NCBI RefSeq assembly: GCF_014251255.1 | Contig: NZ_CP059182.1 | Coordinates: forward strand, 124,001 to 188,000 | DNA length: 64,000 nucleotides | DNA from: Blattabacterium cuenoti | Lineage (GTDB): Bacteria > Bacteroidota > Bacteroidia > Flavobacteriales > Blattabacteriaceae | Reading direction: 5' to 3' | Shown: positions 48,714 through 58,370 of the stretch, piece by piece | Numbering within the stretch: the stretch's first letter is position 1 | Layout: every line of letters starts with the position of its first letter | Translations under genes and position numbers: made by a program | The notes under the pieces: generated by a model | Told to the model about the DNA's origin: nothing | Seen by the model: the letters and a program-made list of their open reading frames with translations, nothing else | The model's database searches: none

Positions 48714-50264
48714 ATGAAAAAAGATTCTATTATCATATTAGATTTTGGTTCTCAATACAGCCAAATGATAGTTAGAAGAATTAGAGAAATAGGTGTATAT
48801 GCAATATTATGTCCTTATGATATTTCGATTCATAATATTTTATCCAAAAAACCAAAAGGAATTCTTTTATCAGGAAGTCCCTTTTCTGTTTATGACCAAG
48901 ATTCTCCTTTAATCTCTAAAGAGATATTTCAATTAAATATTCCTATACTTGGGATTTGTTATGGAATGCAACTAATTTCTTTCCTTTTCGGAGGGAAAAT
49001 AGAAAAATCAAAATCCAAAGAATATGGAAAATCCTATTTTATTATAGATTCTTTTTTAAAGAAAAAGAATTTATTCTTTGGAATTCCTAAAAAATCAATT
49101 GTTTGGATGAGTCATTTTGATGAGATAAAAAACTTACCAAAAGAATTTAAAAAAATAGGTCATACTTCATCTTGTTCTATTGCCGCTATAATTCATAAGA
49201 CTAAAAATATTTATGCAGTTCAATTTCATCCTGAAGTAGATAATACAGAATTTGGAATCTCTATATTAAAGAATTTTATCCTACACATTTGTAAATGCGA
49301 TCAAAATTGGGAACTAAATCAATTTGTACAAAATACTATAAAAAAAATAAAGAAACGTGTAGCTGATAAAAAAGTTATATTAGGTTTTTCAGGTGGAGTA
49401 GACTCTTTTGTATCAGCTTCTATCATTCATAATGCTATTGGAAATGCTTTGAATTGTATTTTCGTTGATACGGGATTTCTTTTAAGAAAAGAAAAAGAAA
49501 AAATCTTTTCCTTTTGTAAAAGAATGAATTTTCCTATTAAAATAATAGATGCGAAAAAACGTTTTTTATCTATTTTAACTGGAATTGTAGATCCTGAAAA
49601 GAAAAGAAAAATTATAGGAAATGAATTTGCATCCATTTTTCAAAAAGAATCAGAAAAAATTGATAACGTAGAATTTTTAGCACAAGGAACTATATATTCA
49701 GATGTGATTGAGTCTTCAATTTCTTCAAAATTAAGAAAAAATTTTTTTATTAAATCTCATCATAATGTAGGAGGATTACCTCAATTGAAAAAATTAAAAC
49801 TTATTGAGCCTTTAAGAAAATTATTTAAAGATGAAGTCAGAAAAATAGGAATAGAATTGGGGATTCCAAGAGAAATTTTACACAGTCATCCATTTCCTGG
49901 ACCTGGATTAAGTATTCGTATTCTTGGAAAAATCAACAAAAAAAAGATCTCCATACTGAAAAAATCTGAAAATATTCTTTCACAAGAATTAACAAATTCA
50001 AATCTTTATGATTTTGTCAGTCAAGCGTTTATAATATTATTACCAGTAAAATCTGTAGGAGTAAAAGGAGATAAACGAACATACGAATATACAGCTGTAT
50101 TACGTGTTATAAAAACAGAAGATTTCATGACTGCTACTTTTTCACGTTTACCTTACGATTTTTTAGAAAAAATTTCTAATAGAATTATTAATGAAGTTGA
50201 TGGAATTAACCGTTTAGTATATGACATCACATCCAAACCTCCAGCTACTATTGAATGGGAATAA
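48714..50264 (+). CDS. guaA: GMP synthase (glutamine-hydrolysing)
   Basis: Aminates XMP to GMP. N-terminal amidotransferase (about 1-195; LDFGSQYSQMIVRRIRE, nucleophile in LGICYGMQLI, VQFHPEV) and C-terminal ATP-pyrophosphatase (LGFSGGVDSFVSASI P-loop) ending with the dimerisation domain and KPPATIEWE. 516 residues. guaB, which makes XMP, is not in the window. It closes the purine cluster and converges on accD with a 3-bp gap. Confidence 0.97.
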   Translation: MKKDSIIILDFGSQYSQMIVRRIREIGVYAILCPYDISIHNILSKKPKGILLSGSPFSVYDQDSPLISKEIFQLNIPILGICYGMQLISFLFGGKIEKSKSKEYGKSYFIIDSFLKKKNLFFGIPKKSIVWMSHFDEIKNLPKEFKKIGHTSSCSIAAIIHKTKNIYAVQFHPEVDNTEFGISILKNFILHICKCDQNWELNQFVQNTIKKIKKRVADKKVILGFSGGVDSFVSASIIHNAIGNALNCIFVDTGFLLRKEKEKIFSFCKRMNFPIKIIDAKKRFLSILTGIVDPEKKRKIIGNEFASIFQKESEKIDNVEFLAQGTIYSDVIESSISSKLRKNFFIKSHHNVGGLPQLKKLKLIEPLRKLFKDEVRKIGIELGIPREILHSHPFPGPGLSIRILGKINKKKISILKKSENILSQELTNSNLYDFVSQAFIILLPVKSVGVKGDKRTYEYTAVLRVIKTEDFMTATFSRLPYDFLEKISNRIINEVDGINRLVYDITSKPPATIEWE

Positions 50265-50267
50265 TTT

Positions 50268-51110
50268 CTATTCTATCATCATAGAAATAAGATTAGATAT
50301 GTTTTTTTTTAATTCCATTCTAGAAGAAATTAAGTCTATAAACCCATGTTCCAAAAGAAATTCTGCAGTTTGAAATCCCTTAGGAAGATCTTTTCCTATA
50401 ATTTCTCTAATAACTCTAGGACCAGCAAATCCTATAAGAGCACCTGGTTCTGCTATGTTAATATCTCCAAGTAAAGCATAAGAAGCTGTTACTCCTCCTG
50501 TAGTTGGATCTGTAAGAACAGAAATGTAAGGAATTTTTGTCTCACGTAATTGAGTCAGTCTAGCTATTGTTTTTGCCATTTGCATTAAAGAAAATGCAGA
50601 TTCCATAATTCTAGCTCCACCAGATTTAGATATCAATACATATGGGAATCTTTTTTCAATACAATATTTTATTGCTCTAGATATTTTTTCACCAACTACA
50701 GATCCCATAGATCCTCCTATAAATGAAAAATCCATACAGGAAATGACTAAGTCTAATCCTTTCATTTTTCCCACTCCTGTTCTAATCGCATCATATAAAT
50801 TAGTTCTTTTTCTTGCTTCTTTAATTCTATCTGTATATTTCTTGCAATCTATCCATTTAACAGGATCTTGACTCGTCATTTTAACATTGATTTCTAAAAA
50901 TTTTCCATTATCAAAAAGAATTTCAAAATATTCTTTGCTATGAATTCTTACATGATATCCATCTTCTGGACTAACATAAGCATTTTTTTTTAATTCTTCT
51001 GTATCTATAATTTTTCCACTAGGAGTTCTATACCAAAGCCCTTTGGGGAAATTTTTTCTATCCTCTATAGGAGTCAAAATATTTTTTTTCTTTCTTAAAA
51101 ACCAAGCCAT
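50268..51110 (-). CDS. accD: acetyl-CoA carboxylase carboxyltransferase beta subunit
   Basis: With AccA transfers CO2 from biotin to acetyl-CoA. The crotonase-like core has [51 protein letters not shown] and [12 protein letters not shown]. The N-terminal zinc ribbon of E. coli AccD is present in outline (about residues 25-52, [24 protein letters not shown]) but all four cysteines are replaced, a state I also recall for flavobacterial AccD. 280 residues. Only 10 bp downstream of fbaA; accA is elsewhere. Confidence 0.95.
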   Translation of the reverse strand: MAWFLRKKKNILTPIEDRKNFPKGLWYRTPSGKIIDTEELKKNAYVSPEDGYHVRIHSKEYFEILFDNGKFLEINVKMTSQDPVKWIDCKKYTDRIKEARKRTNLYDAIRTGVGKMKGLDLVISCMDFSFIGGSMGSVVGEKISRAIKYCIEKRFPYVLISKSGGARIMESAFSLMQMAKTIARLTQLRETKIPYISVLTDPTTGGVTASYALLGDINIAEPGALIGFAGPRVIREIIGKDLPKGFQTAEFLLEHGFIDLISSRMELKKNISNLISMMIE

Positions 51111-51120
51111 GATTGTTTCT

Positions 51121-52188
51121 TCATAAAGTGTTAATGTTATTCATTAATTCAAAATACTTTCTAAGAAAAATCTTAAATGATTTTTCTCCTTCTCGTAGCC
51201 ATACTCTAGGATCATAATATTTTTTGTTTGGAAGAGATTCTCCTTCTGGATTTCCTATTTGTTTTTCTAAATATTTTTTATATTTACTCATATAATCCCT
51301 CACACCGCATGTAAAAGCATATTGTAAATCGGTATCTACATTCATTTTAATGACCCCATAATTAATAGCTTCTTGAATCTCTTTTTGAGAGGATCCTGAT
51401 CCACCATGAAAAACCAAAAAAACTGGTTTTTCTATGGTATGAAATTTATTTTTTATATATTTTTGAGTTTTTTTTAATATTTCAGGACGTAAAATCACAT
51501 TTCCTGGTTTATAAACTCCGTGAACGTTTCCAAATGAAGCCGCAATAATGAAATTATTATTGATTTTTTTTAATTTTTCATAAGCATATGAAACTTCTTC
51601 TGGCTGAGTATAAAGTTTATTATTCTCTATTTTAGAATTGTCTATTCCGTCTTCTTCTCCTCCTGTAACCCCAAGTTCTATTTCAATAGTCATTTGAATC
51701 TTATTCATTCTTTCAAAATACTTTTCACAAATGCTAATATTTTCTTCTAAAGGTTCTTGAGATAAATCTAACATATGTGAACTGAACAATGTTTTCCCAA
51801 AATGTTTATAATGTATTTCGTTAATATTTAATAAACCATCTATCCATGGTAAATTTTCCTTAGGACAATGATCTGTATGAAGAATGACAGTTGCTTTATA
51901 GGCTTCCGCTAGTTCATGAACATGTTTAGCACAAGCTATAGAACCTTTTATTGCGGCTTTTTGTTCATGGTTTTTTAAACCTTTTCCTGCAAAAAATATC
52001 GCCCCTCCATTGGATAATTGAATAATAACAGGAGAATTAACTTCTGAAGCGACTTCCATTACTGCATTTATAGTATTAGATCCAGTAACATTTACAGCAG
52101 GTATGGAAAAAACATTTTCCTTAGCATATTCAAATATTTCTTTTACAAGATTACCAGTTGCTACTCCATAAGGGAATTTTTGAGACAT
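51121..52188 (-). CDS. fbaA: fructose-bisphosphate aldolase, class II
   Basis: Zinc aldolase interconverting fructose-1,6-bisphosphate and triose phosphates. The class II, E. coli FbaA-like form is shown by [21 protein letters not shown], zinc-binding [32 protein letters not shown] and [13 protein letters not shown], and by a 355-residue length. With fbp it fits gluconeogenic flux. It precedes accD on the minus strand and is divergent from the helicase gene. Confidence 0.97.
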   Translation of the reverse strand: MSQKFPYGVATGNLVKEIFEYAKENVFSIPAVNVTGSNTINAVMEVASEVNSPVIIQLSNGGAIFFAGKGLKNHEQKAAIKGSIACAKHVHELAEAYKATVILHTDHCPKENLPWIDGLLNINEIHYKHFGKTLFSSHMLDLSQEPLEENISICEKYFERMNKIQMTIEIELGVTGGEEDGIDNSKIENNKLYTQPEEVSYAYEKLKKINNNFIIAASFGNVHGVYKPGNVILRPEILKKTQKYIKNKFHTIEKPVFLVFHGGSGSSQKEIQEAINYGVIKMNVDTDLQYAFTCGVRDYMSKYKKYLEKQIGNPEGESLPNKKYYDPRVWLREGEKSFKIFLRKYFELMNNINTL

Positions 52189-52304
52189 GTGTTTTTTTAT
52201 GTTTTTTTAAAAAAAAAATATGAACAGAAACAGATGTAAAAAATAAAGAATTTTTTTATATCTATGAAAATTTACTAATAGTTTTTTTCTTAAAATTTGA
52301 CGTT

Positions 52305-52312
52305 TATATTTG
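52305..52312 (+). promoter_or_regulatory. candidate -7 element for the helicase gene
   Basis: TATATTTG matches TAnnTTTG and lies 22 bp before the ATG at 52335, which would give a very short leader. The -33 region is T-rich without a clear TTTG. Confidence 0.28.
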
Positions 52313-52334
52313 TGCATTTATAAAATTTATTTTT

Positions 52335-54905
52335 ATGCTGACTCCAGCAACTTTAAAAATATACAATGCATCAGCCGGTTCTGGTAAAACTTCTTTTTTG
52401 GTAAAGAATTACCTTTATCTTTTGTTTAAAAGTGTTCATAATGATGAATTTAAACGTATTCTCGCCTTGACCTTTACTAATAAGGCTTCTGAAGAAATGA
52501 GGAAACGCATATTACAATGTATAAAAGAATTTTCTGATCTAAAAGTTAGTGAAGAATATCATGATTTCTTTTCTTATCTTTCAAAAGATTTAAATATAAC
52601 AAAATATCAATTATCCAAACGTGCTAAAAGAATATTATCTGCAATTTTACATGATTTTTCTTCTTTTTCTATAAGGACTATAGACAAATTTACTTATAGG
52701 ACTATTCTATCTTTTTTTTCAAAAAAAAATATAGATTTAGAAATGGATACCAATAGTTTTTTATTGAAAATAGTAGATAATCTATTATCTAAACTAAAAA
52801 ATTCAGAAAAATGGTCGAATATTTTGGTCCAATTTTTTTTGGAAAAATTAAAAGAAGGAAAACATTGGGATGTTAGAAATGAACTGTTAAAAATTGCTTC
52901 CCTTATAGTAGAGGAGAATAGTTTTTTTCCTATGAGGAAGATTAAAATGTATTCTTTTAATGATTTGATTCAATTAAAAGAAACTTTATTAAAAAGAACT
53001 CAAAATTTTGAAATAAAATGCAGAAAACAAGGAGAGAAATTTTTTGAATTTTTGAAAGAAACATCCATTAAAAAACATTCATTTCCTCACTCGGATTTGC
53101 CTAAATTTTTCAAAAAACTATGTAAAGGGAATATCTTTTTAAATCCTTTTCATAAAAGACTTGAAAAATCCATTCATATGGAAAGATTATATTGTAAATG
53201 GATAGGAATGGATCAAAAAATCTTTATTTCTAAAAATAAAGAAAAAATACTTTTCTTATATCGAGAAACAAAATCTTTATATGAGAAATATATTTCTTCT
53301 TATCTTTTAGATAAGCTTTTTTTAAAAAATTTGAGTCTTTTATCAATAATCTACGAGATAGAAAAAGAATTTCATTTTTTAAAAGAAGAAAGAAAAATTA
53401 TTTTAAATGCAGAATTAAATCAAATTCTTTATGAAAGAATTACTCAAGAAACATTCCCCCATATTTATGAAAAAATGGGAATACAATATAAACATTATTT
53501 TTTAGATGAATTTCAAGATACTTCATTTTTACAATGGTATAATATTCGAATTTTAGTTGAAAATGCTTTATCAGAAAACGGTTCAGCTATGATCGTAGGA
53601 GACCCGAAACAGTCTATATACAGATGGAGAGGAGGAGACCATAAGCAATTCCTTCATCTCATTTCTTCTTCCTCCCAATCTTATCATAAACAAATTCTTA
53701 CTATAGAAACGAATTTTCGTAGTTACGAAGAAATTGTAAAATTGAATAATTCACTTTATCAATCTGTATCTAAAATCTTTCATTCTCCCATTTACAAAGA
53801 TATTTATAAGAATTCCAAACAAAAAATCTTCAAAAAAAATGGAGGATATGTTGAATTAAATTTTTTAGAAAAAAAAAATTATAAACAATATATTTATTTG
53901 AACATAAAAAAAAGAATAAAAAAATTGTTAAAACAAAAGTACAAATTATCGGATATCGCTCTTTTAGTTAGAAGAAACGAAGAAGGAAATTTTTTATCTG
54001 AAAAACTTATAGAAGATGGATTTATTGTAAATACTTCCGCATCTCTTCTCATAAAAAATCATTTAGAAATAGAAATAATTATTCATTTTTTTTATATTCT
54101 TATTAAACCTCATTGTTATCAAAAAAGAGCTTTTTTTATTTTGTTATTATTGCAAAATAAATTAATTTGTCCTATAGAAAAAGATCATGATTTTTTGATG
54201 AAAATTATTTTTTTACCATTAAATATTTTTTTGAAAAAAATTCTTTTTAAAACAAAATCATTAGACTTCTTAAATAATTTATATCGTCAATCTCTCTATG
54301 AGATAGCAGAACAAGTGATTCAATCATTAGGGTTAATGAATAATAATAAAAATACTTCATCAATTTATTCTTTTTTAGATTTGATTCATAGATCAATGAA
54401 AAATATTGGAAATTCTATTGTAGATTTTTTGGATTATTGGGAATTAAAAAAAAAAAAAGAAAGTATCATTGTTTCTGAGAATATAGATGCTATTCGGATT
54501 ATGACTATTCATCAATCTAAAGGATTACAATTTCCTGTTGTCCTTATTCCTTTCACAGACTGGAATGCTTGTTCAAAAAAAAAAGAAGGATCATGGATGA
54601 ATGTCTCTCCTCATTTATATCATGGACTAAATGCGCTTTATTTAGAAATAGAATCCTATTTTCAATATATAGAAGATAATTACATAAAAAATTTTTATGA
54701 AGATTATTTATCTAATATAAAATTTGATAACCTCAATTTATTATATGTTGCTACAACTCGTCCTATAGAACAATTATTTATTTTTTCTAAAAATGAAAAT
54801 GATCAATCTGTATCTTTTTATATTAAAAATTTTTTAATTGAAAAAAAATTATGGAATGAAAAAAAATTTCAATATTCTTTTGGAAGAGAAAAAAAATTTT
54901 CATAA
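52335..54905 (+). CDS. UvrD/RecB-like superfamily I helicase lacking the nuclease domain
   Basis: The 856 residues carry the SF1A helicase motifs in order: Walker A in NASAGSGKTS (11-20), motif Ia RILALTFTNKASEEMRKR, motif II HYFLDEFQDTSFLQW (near 390), motif III MIVGDPKQSIYRWRGGD, motif IV near TIETNFRSYEEIV, motif V IRIMTIHQSKGLQFPVVLIPF and motif VI LLYVATTRPIEQLFIF. It stops about 40 residues after motif VI. AddA/RecB relatives continue with a PD-(D/E)XK nuclease of about 200 residues, absent here; lipA starts on the other strand 13 bp on. A 13-A run (54446-54458) is in frame. Probably a double-strand-break repair helicase remnant. Confidence 0.9.
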   Translation: MLTPATLKIYNASAGSGKTSFLVKNYLYLLFKSVHNDEFKRILALTFTNKASEEMRKRILQCIKEFSDLKVSEEYHDFFSYLSKDLNITKYQLSKRAKRILSAILHDFSSFSIRTIDKFTYRTILSFFSKKNIDLEMDTNSFLLKIVDNLLSKLKNSEKWSNILVQFFLEKLKEGKHWDVRNELLKIASLIVEENSFFPMRKIKMYSFNDLIQLKETLLKRTQNFEIKCRKQGEKFFEFLKETSIKKHSFPHSDLPKFFKKLCKGNIFLNPFHKRLEKSIHMERLYCKWIGMDQKIFISKNKEKILFLYRETKSLYEKYISSYLLDKLFLKNLSLLSIIYEIEKEFHFLKEERKIILNAELNQILYERITQETFPHIYEKMGIQYKHYFLDEFQDTSFLQWYNIRILVENALSENGSAMIVGDPKQSIYRWRGGDHKQFLHLISSSSQSYHKQILTIETNFRSYEEIVKLNNSLYQSVSKIFHSPIYKDIYKNSKQKIFKKNGGYVELNFLEKKNYKQYIYLNIKKRIKKLLKQKYKLSDIALLVRRNEEGNFLSEKLIEDGFIVNTSASLLIKNHLEIEIIIHFFYILIKPHCYQKRAFFILLLLQNKLICPIEKDHDFLMKIIFLPLNIFLKKILFKTKSLDFLNNLYRQSLYEIAEQVIQSLGLMNNNKNTSSIYSFLDLIHRSMKNIGNSIVDFLDYWELKKKKESIIVSENIDAIRIMTIHQSKGLQFPVVLIPFTDWNACSKKKEGSWMNVSPHLYHGLNALYLEIESYFQYIEDNYIKNFYEDYLSNIKFDNLNLLYVATTRPIEQLFIFSKNENDQSVSFYIKNFLIEKKLWNEKKFQYSFGREKKFS

Positions 54906-54918
54906 AATTATGAATTTA

Positions 54919-55773
54919 TTATTGAACATGTTTTTCCGCATGATAAGAAGATCTTACTAAAGGTCCGCTTTCTACATATTTAAACCCCATTTTCAATCCT
55001 ATCTCTTTATATTCTTGAAATTGTTCTGGTAAAACAAAAGAATAAACAGGAAAATGTTTTAAAGAAGGTTGTAAATACTGTCCCAATGTTAAAATATCTA
55101 CTTTAGAACTTTTTATATCTCTCATAGTTTCTAATATTTCTTTCTTTGTTTCTCCTAATCCCAACATAATTCCTGTTTTTGTACGAATATTCTTGTTTAT
55201 TTCTTTAATGTATTGTAGGACTTCAAGACTACGATTATATTTTGCTTGAATACGAACTTTTTTTGTGAGTCTGTAAACTGTTTCTAAATTATGAGAAATA
55301 ACTTCCGGTTTCATATTTATGATTTGATCTATTATTTTTTTTTCTCCTTTAAAATCAGGTATTAATGTTTCTATTGTAACAGATGGATTAAGAACACGAG
55401 TTCTTTTTATCGTTTTTACCCATATAGAAACACCCATATCTTTTAAATCATCTCTATTTACAGAAGTAATAACAGCATGTTTAATTTTCAATATTTGAAT
55501 AGATTTAGCCACTTTTTCTGGTTCTTTCCAATCTACTTTTTCAGGGAGTCCTGTTTTAACTCCACAAAATCTACAAGATCTTGTACAAATATTTCCTAGT
55601 ATCATAAAAGTAGCGACTCCTTTTCCCCAACATTCTCCTATATTAGGACAACTCCCACTTTGACAAATCGTATTCAATTTGTGTAAAGAAACTAATTTCT
55701 GTAATTCATTATAATTTTTTCCCATTGGAAGTTTTACTTTTATCCAAGCAGGTTTTTTTTGAATGAGATTCAT
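54919..55773 (-). CDS. lipA: lipoyl synthase
   Basis: Radical SAM enzyme inserting sulfur into octanoyl groups on lipoyl domains of dehydrogenase complexes. The auxiliary-cluster cysteines lie in [16 protein letters not shown] and the radical SAM cluster in [25 protein letters not shown] and [11 protein letters not shown] are also characteristic. The 284-residue length is normal. It converges on the helicase gene. The octanoyl donor gene lipB is not in the window. Confidence 0.97.
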   Translation of the reverse strand: MNLIQKKPAWIKVKLPMGKNYNELQKLVSLHKLNTICQSGSCPNIGECWGKGVATFMILGNICTRSCRFCGVKTGLPEKVDWKEPEKVAKSIQILKIKHAVITSVNRDDLKDMGVSIWVKTIKRTRVLNPSVTIETLIPDFKGEKKIIDQIINMKPEVISHNLETVYRLTKKVRIQAKYNRSLEVLQYIKEINKNIRTKTGIMLGLGETKKEILETMRDIKSSKVDILTLGQYLQPSLKHFPVYSFVLPEQFQEYKEIGLKMGFKYVESGPLVRSSYHAEKHVQ

Positions 55774-55825
55774 ATTATTCTTATTTTATTTATATTATAA
55801 TTTTGAAAAATTCACTGATTAGAAT

Positions 55826-55833
55826 CAAATCTA
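55826..55833 (-). promoter_or_regulatory. candidate -7 element for lipA
   Basis: Minus-strand TAGATTTG (plus strand CAAATCTA) fits TAnnTTTG and lies about 52 bp upstream of the lipA ATG. Tentative. Confidence 0.22.
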
Positions 55834-55872
55834 TTATTTTTATAAATTTGTTCGTTTTTTTGTGTTTTTTTT

Positions 55873-56979
55873 ATGATGAAAATCTTAGTTAAAGATATTA
55901 CCTCTCAATTAGAGGATTTAGCTCCTATAGAATATGCAGAATCTTATGATAATATAGGGTTAATAGTAGGATCATATGATCAAAGAATTCAAAATATTTT
56001 GATCACTTTAGATCTTACTGAAGAAATAATTATTGAATCTATAAATAAAAAATGTAATTTAATTATATCATTTCATCCTATCCTTTTTAAACCCATAAAA
56101 AGTTTGACTGAAAATTCTTTTTCAGAAAGAGTAATCATTTCTGCAATAAAAAATAATATAGCAATTTATGTAATTCATACAAATTTAGATTTTATATGGG
56201 AAGGAACTCATTCTTATTTATCCAAACTTTTGCAGTTTAACAGAGAAAAAGTTCTCTTTCCTAAAGAAGGAATTATGAAAAAATTAACAACATATGTTCC
56301 TATCTCTTATGCTGAAAGAGTAAGAAATTCTTTATTTGAGGCAGGAGCTGGAAATATTTCTAATTATAGTCATTGTAGTTATAATTTTGATGGTTTTGGA
56401 AGTTTTATGGGAAACGAAAAAACAAAACCTTTTTCCGGAAAAAAAGGTGTTTTTCATATGGAAAAAGAAACTTGTATTAATGTCATTTTTCCATCTCATA
56501 AATTAAATATAATTAAAAAAGCACTTTTTACAAGTCATCCTTACGAAGAAATAGCTTACGAAATTTATAGTATTGAAAATATAAATCCTTATTTAGGAAT
56601 TGGAATAATAGGGGATCTTACAGAAGAAATGAATGAATACGATTTTCTTATTTACTTAAAAAATAGAATGAATTTGCCATGTATTCGACATTCTCCATTT
56701 ACAGGAAAAAAAATTAAAAAATTAACAATGATAGCAGGTTCAGGAAGTTTTGGAATTGAAACTGCGATAAAAGAAAAAGCCAATGTATTCATTTCATCTG
56801 ACTTAAAATATCATGATTTTTTTAAATCAGAAAAAAAAATTTTGATTGTAGATATAGGACATTATGAATCTGAAAAATGCACGAAGCATTTACTAAAATC
56901 TTTTTTAAAGAAAAAATTTTTTTGTGTTTCTATTTATGAATCAGAAACAGATACTAATCCAGTAAAATATTTCTATTAA
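55873..56979 (+). CDS. Nif3-like dinuclear metal-centre protein
   Basis: A 368-residue member of the Nif3/YbgI (NGG1p-interacting factor 3) family. Metal-binding candidates are the histidine in ISFHPILFKP, YVIHTNLDF and the C-terminal DIGHYESEK; LAPIEYAESYDNIGLIVG is the family opening. A central insert domain (about 135-235) is of the PII-like type found in longer members. Cellular role is unknown, although GTP cyclohydrolase-like activity has been claimed for relatives. It is followed 10 bp later by the coiled-coil gene, a pairing common in Bacteroidetes. Confidence 0.92.
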   Translation: MMKILVKDITSQLEDLAPIEYAESYDNIGLIVGSYDQRIQNILITLDLTEEIIIESINKKCNLIISFHPILFKPIKSLTENSFSERVIISAIKNNIAIYVIHTNLDFIWEGTHSYLSKLLQFNREKVLFPKEGIMKKLTTYVPISYAERVRNSLFEAGAGNISNYSHCSYNFDGFGSFMGNEKTKPFSGKKGVFHMEKETCINVIFPSHKLNIIKKALFTSHPYEEIAYEIYSIENINPYLGIGIIGDLTEEMNEYDFLIYLKNRMNLPCIRHSPFTGKKIKKLTMIAGSGSFGIETAIKEKANVFISSDLKYHDFFKSEKKILIVDIGHYESEKCTKHLLKSFLKKKFFCVSIYESETDTNPVKYFY

Positions 56980-56989
56980 AAAAAATATT

Positions 56990-57784
56990 ATGGAAAATAA
57001 CAAAAAATCAGCTGTAACTGTAGTAGATAAATTAAGAATTTTATATAATATTCAATTGATAGATTCTCGTGTAGATGAAATTAGAAATTTCAGAATGAAT
57101 ATTCCCATAGAAATAAAAAGTTTGGAAGAAGAACTTGAAAAAATGAAAAAAAAATTAGAAGATATTTCTAATGATATTCTTTCTCTCAAAGAAAACATAG
57201 ATAAACAAAATAAACTCATAAAATCATCAAATATATTAATAAATAAATATGAAAAACAAAAGGATAATATAAAAAATAACAAAGAATTCTATTCTATAGA
57301 AAAAGAAATTGATTATCAAAAACTAGAAATACAATTATCTAAAAAAAGAATCAAAGAAATTAATCTAAATATTCAGAAAAAAAAAGAAATTTTAGAAAAA
57401 AAAGAAGAAACATTTAAAAATAAAAAAGAGCATCTTCTCCATAAGAAAAAAGAATTAAATCAGATTCTTTTGGAAAATGAAAAAGAAGAAAAAATTTTAC
57501 TAGAAAAATCTGTTTTTTTTTCTAAAAAATTAGATAACAGTTTGTTAAAAACTTATAAAAAAATAAGAAATGGAGTAAAAAATGGAATAGCTGTTGCTCC
57601 AGTACAAAGAGGAGCTCCTTTAGGATCTTATTTAGCAATCACTCCTCAAAAATATTCAGAACTCATGCAACGTAATAAATTGTTAATAGATGAACATAGT
57701 GGAAGAATATTAATAGATGCTGAGTTAGCTGAAGAAGAAAAGAAAAAATCTTTTATTTTTTGTTCAAAAAAACATAAAAAATAA
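56990..57784 (+). CDS. coiled-coil protein of the C4 zinc-ribbon family, ligands lost
   Basis: Residues about 35-185 are a long lysine/glutamate coiled coil. The C-terminal part, NGIAVAPVQRGAPLGSYLAITPQ..LLIDEHSGRILID, aligns with the zinc-ribbon end of the family, which normally reads CGGC and CEHCGRIL. Here the first pair is Pro210 and Ser213 and the second Asp234 and Ser237, so no zinc site remains. The fold positions around them (RGA, PQ, GRIL) are kept. Function of the family is unknown; a nucleic-acid-linked role is often assumed. It sits directly after the Nif3-like gene. Confidence 0.88.
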   Translation: MENNKKSAVTVVDKLRILYNIQLIDSRVDEIRNFRMNIPIEIKSLEEELEKMKKKLEDISNDILSLKENIDKQNKLIKSSNILINKYEKQKDNIKNNKEFYSIEKEIDYQKLEIQLSKKRIKEINLNIQKKKEILEKKEETFKNKKEHLLHKKKELNQILLENEKEEKILLEKSVFFSKKLDNSLLKTYKKIRNGVKNGIAVAPVQRGAPLGSYLAITPQKYSELMQRNKLLIDEHSGRILIDAELAEEEKKKSFIFCSKKHKK

Positions 57785-57812
57785 ATATATTTAAAAAAAA
57801 ACAAATAAAATT

Positions 57813-58370
57813 ATGGTACGGACTTCCTCTTCCAATGAAGAAAGAAAAATAAAAATAAAAAATTTTGAATTATTGGAATCAAATTCTGGTAAGAAAAAAT
57901 TTATTAAAGATTTTTTTTCAGATAAGGCAACTGTAATTATGTTTATTTGCAATCATTGTCCGTATGTAAAACATATTAATACAGAATTAGTTCGTTTAAC
58001 GAATGATTATATAAAAAAAGGAGTTTCTTTTTTAGCTATCAATTCTAATGATATAGAAAAATATCCAGAAGATTCTCCTGAAAAAATGAAGGAAATATCT
58101 CATAAATTACGTTATCCATTTCCTTATTTTTTTGACGAAACACAAGAAGTAGCCAAATATTATGGAGCTAAATGTACTCCTGAATTTTTCATATTTAATG
58201 GGAAAGGATATTTATGTTACCATGGCCAATTAGATGATTCTAGACCAAAAAATGGAATACCAGTTACAGGATCTGATGTGAGAAACATATTAAAAGAACT
58301 TCTTAACGGAAGAGAAATAAAACAAACTACAAAACCTAGTTGTGGTTGTAACATTAAATGGAAAACATAA
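57813..58370 (+). CDS. thioredoxin-like (AhpC/TSA-type redoxin) protein
   Basis: A 185-residue thioredoxin-fold protein. VIMFICNHCPYVKHI holds a CNHC motif typical of the NHCPY group of redoxins; FLAINSNDIEKYPEDSPEKM, the PYFFDETQEVAKYYGAKCTPEFFIF (cis-Pro) segment and HGQLDDSRP are family features. No signal peptide is seen, so it is probably cytoplasmic. A peroxide or disulfide substrate cannot be named. Its last 17 bases overlap the 3' end of the converging nrnA. Confidence 0.9.
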   Translation: MVRTSSSNEERKIKIKNFELLESNSGKKKFIKDFFSDKATVIMFICNHCPYVKHINTELVRLTNDYIKKGVSFLAINSNDIEKYPEDSPEKMKEISHKLRYPFPYFFDETQEVAKYYGAKCTPEFFIFNGKGYLCYHGQLDDSRPKNGIPVTGSDVRNILKELLNGREIKQTTKPSCGCNIKWKT

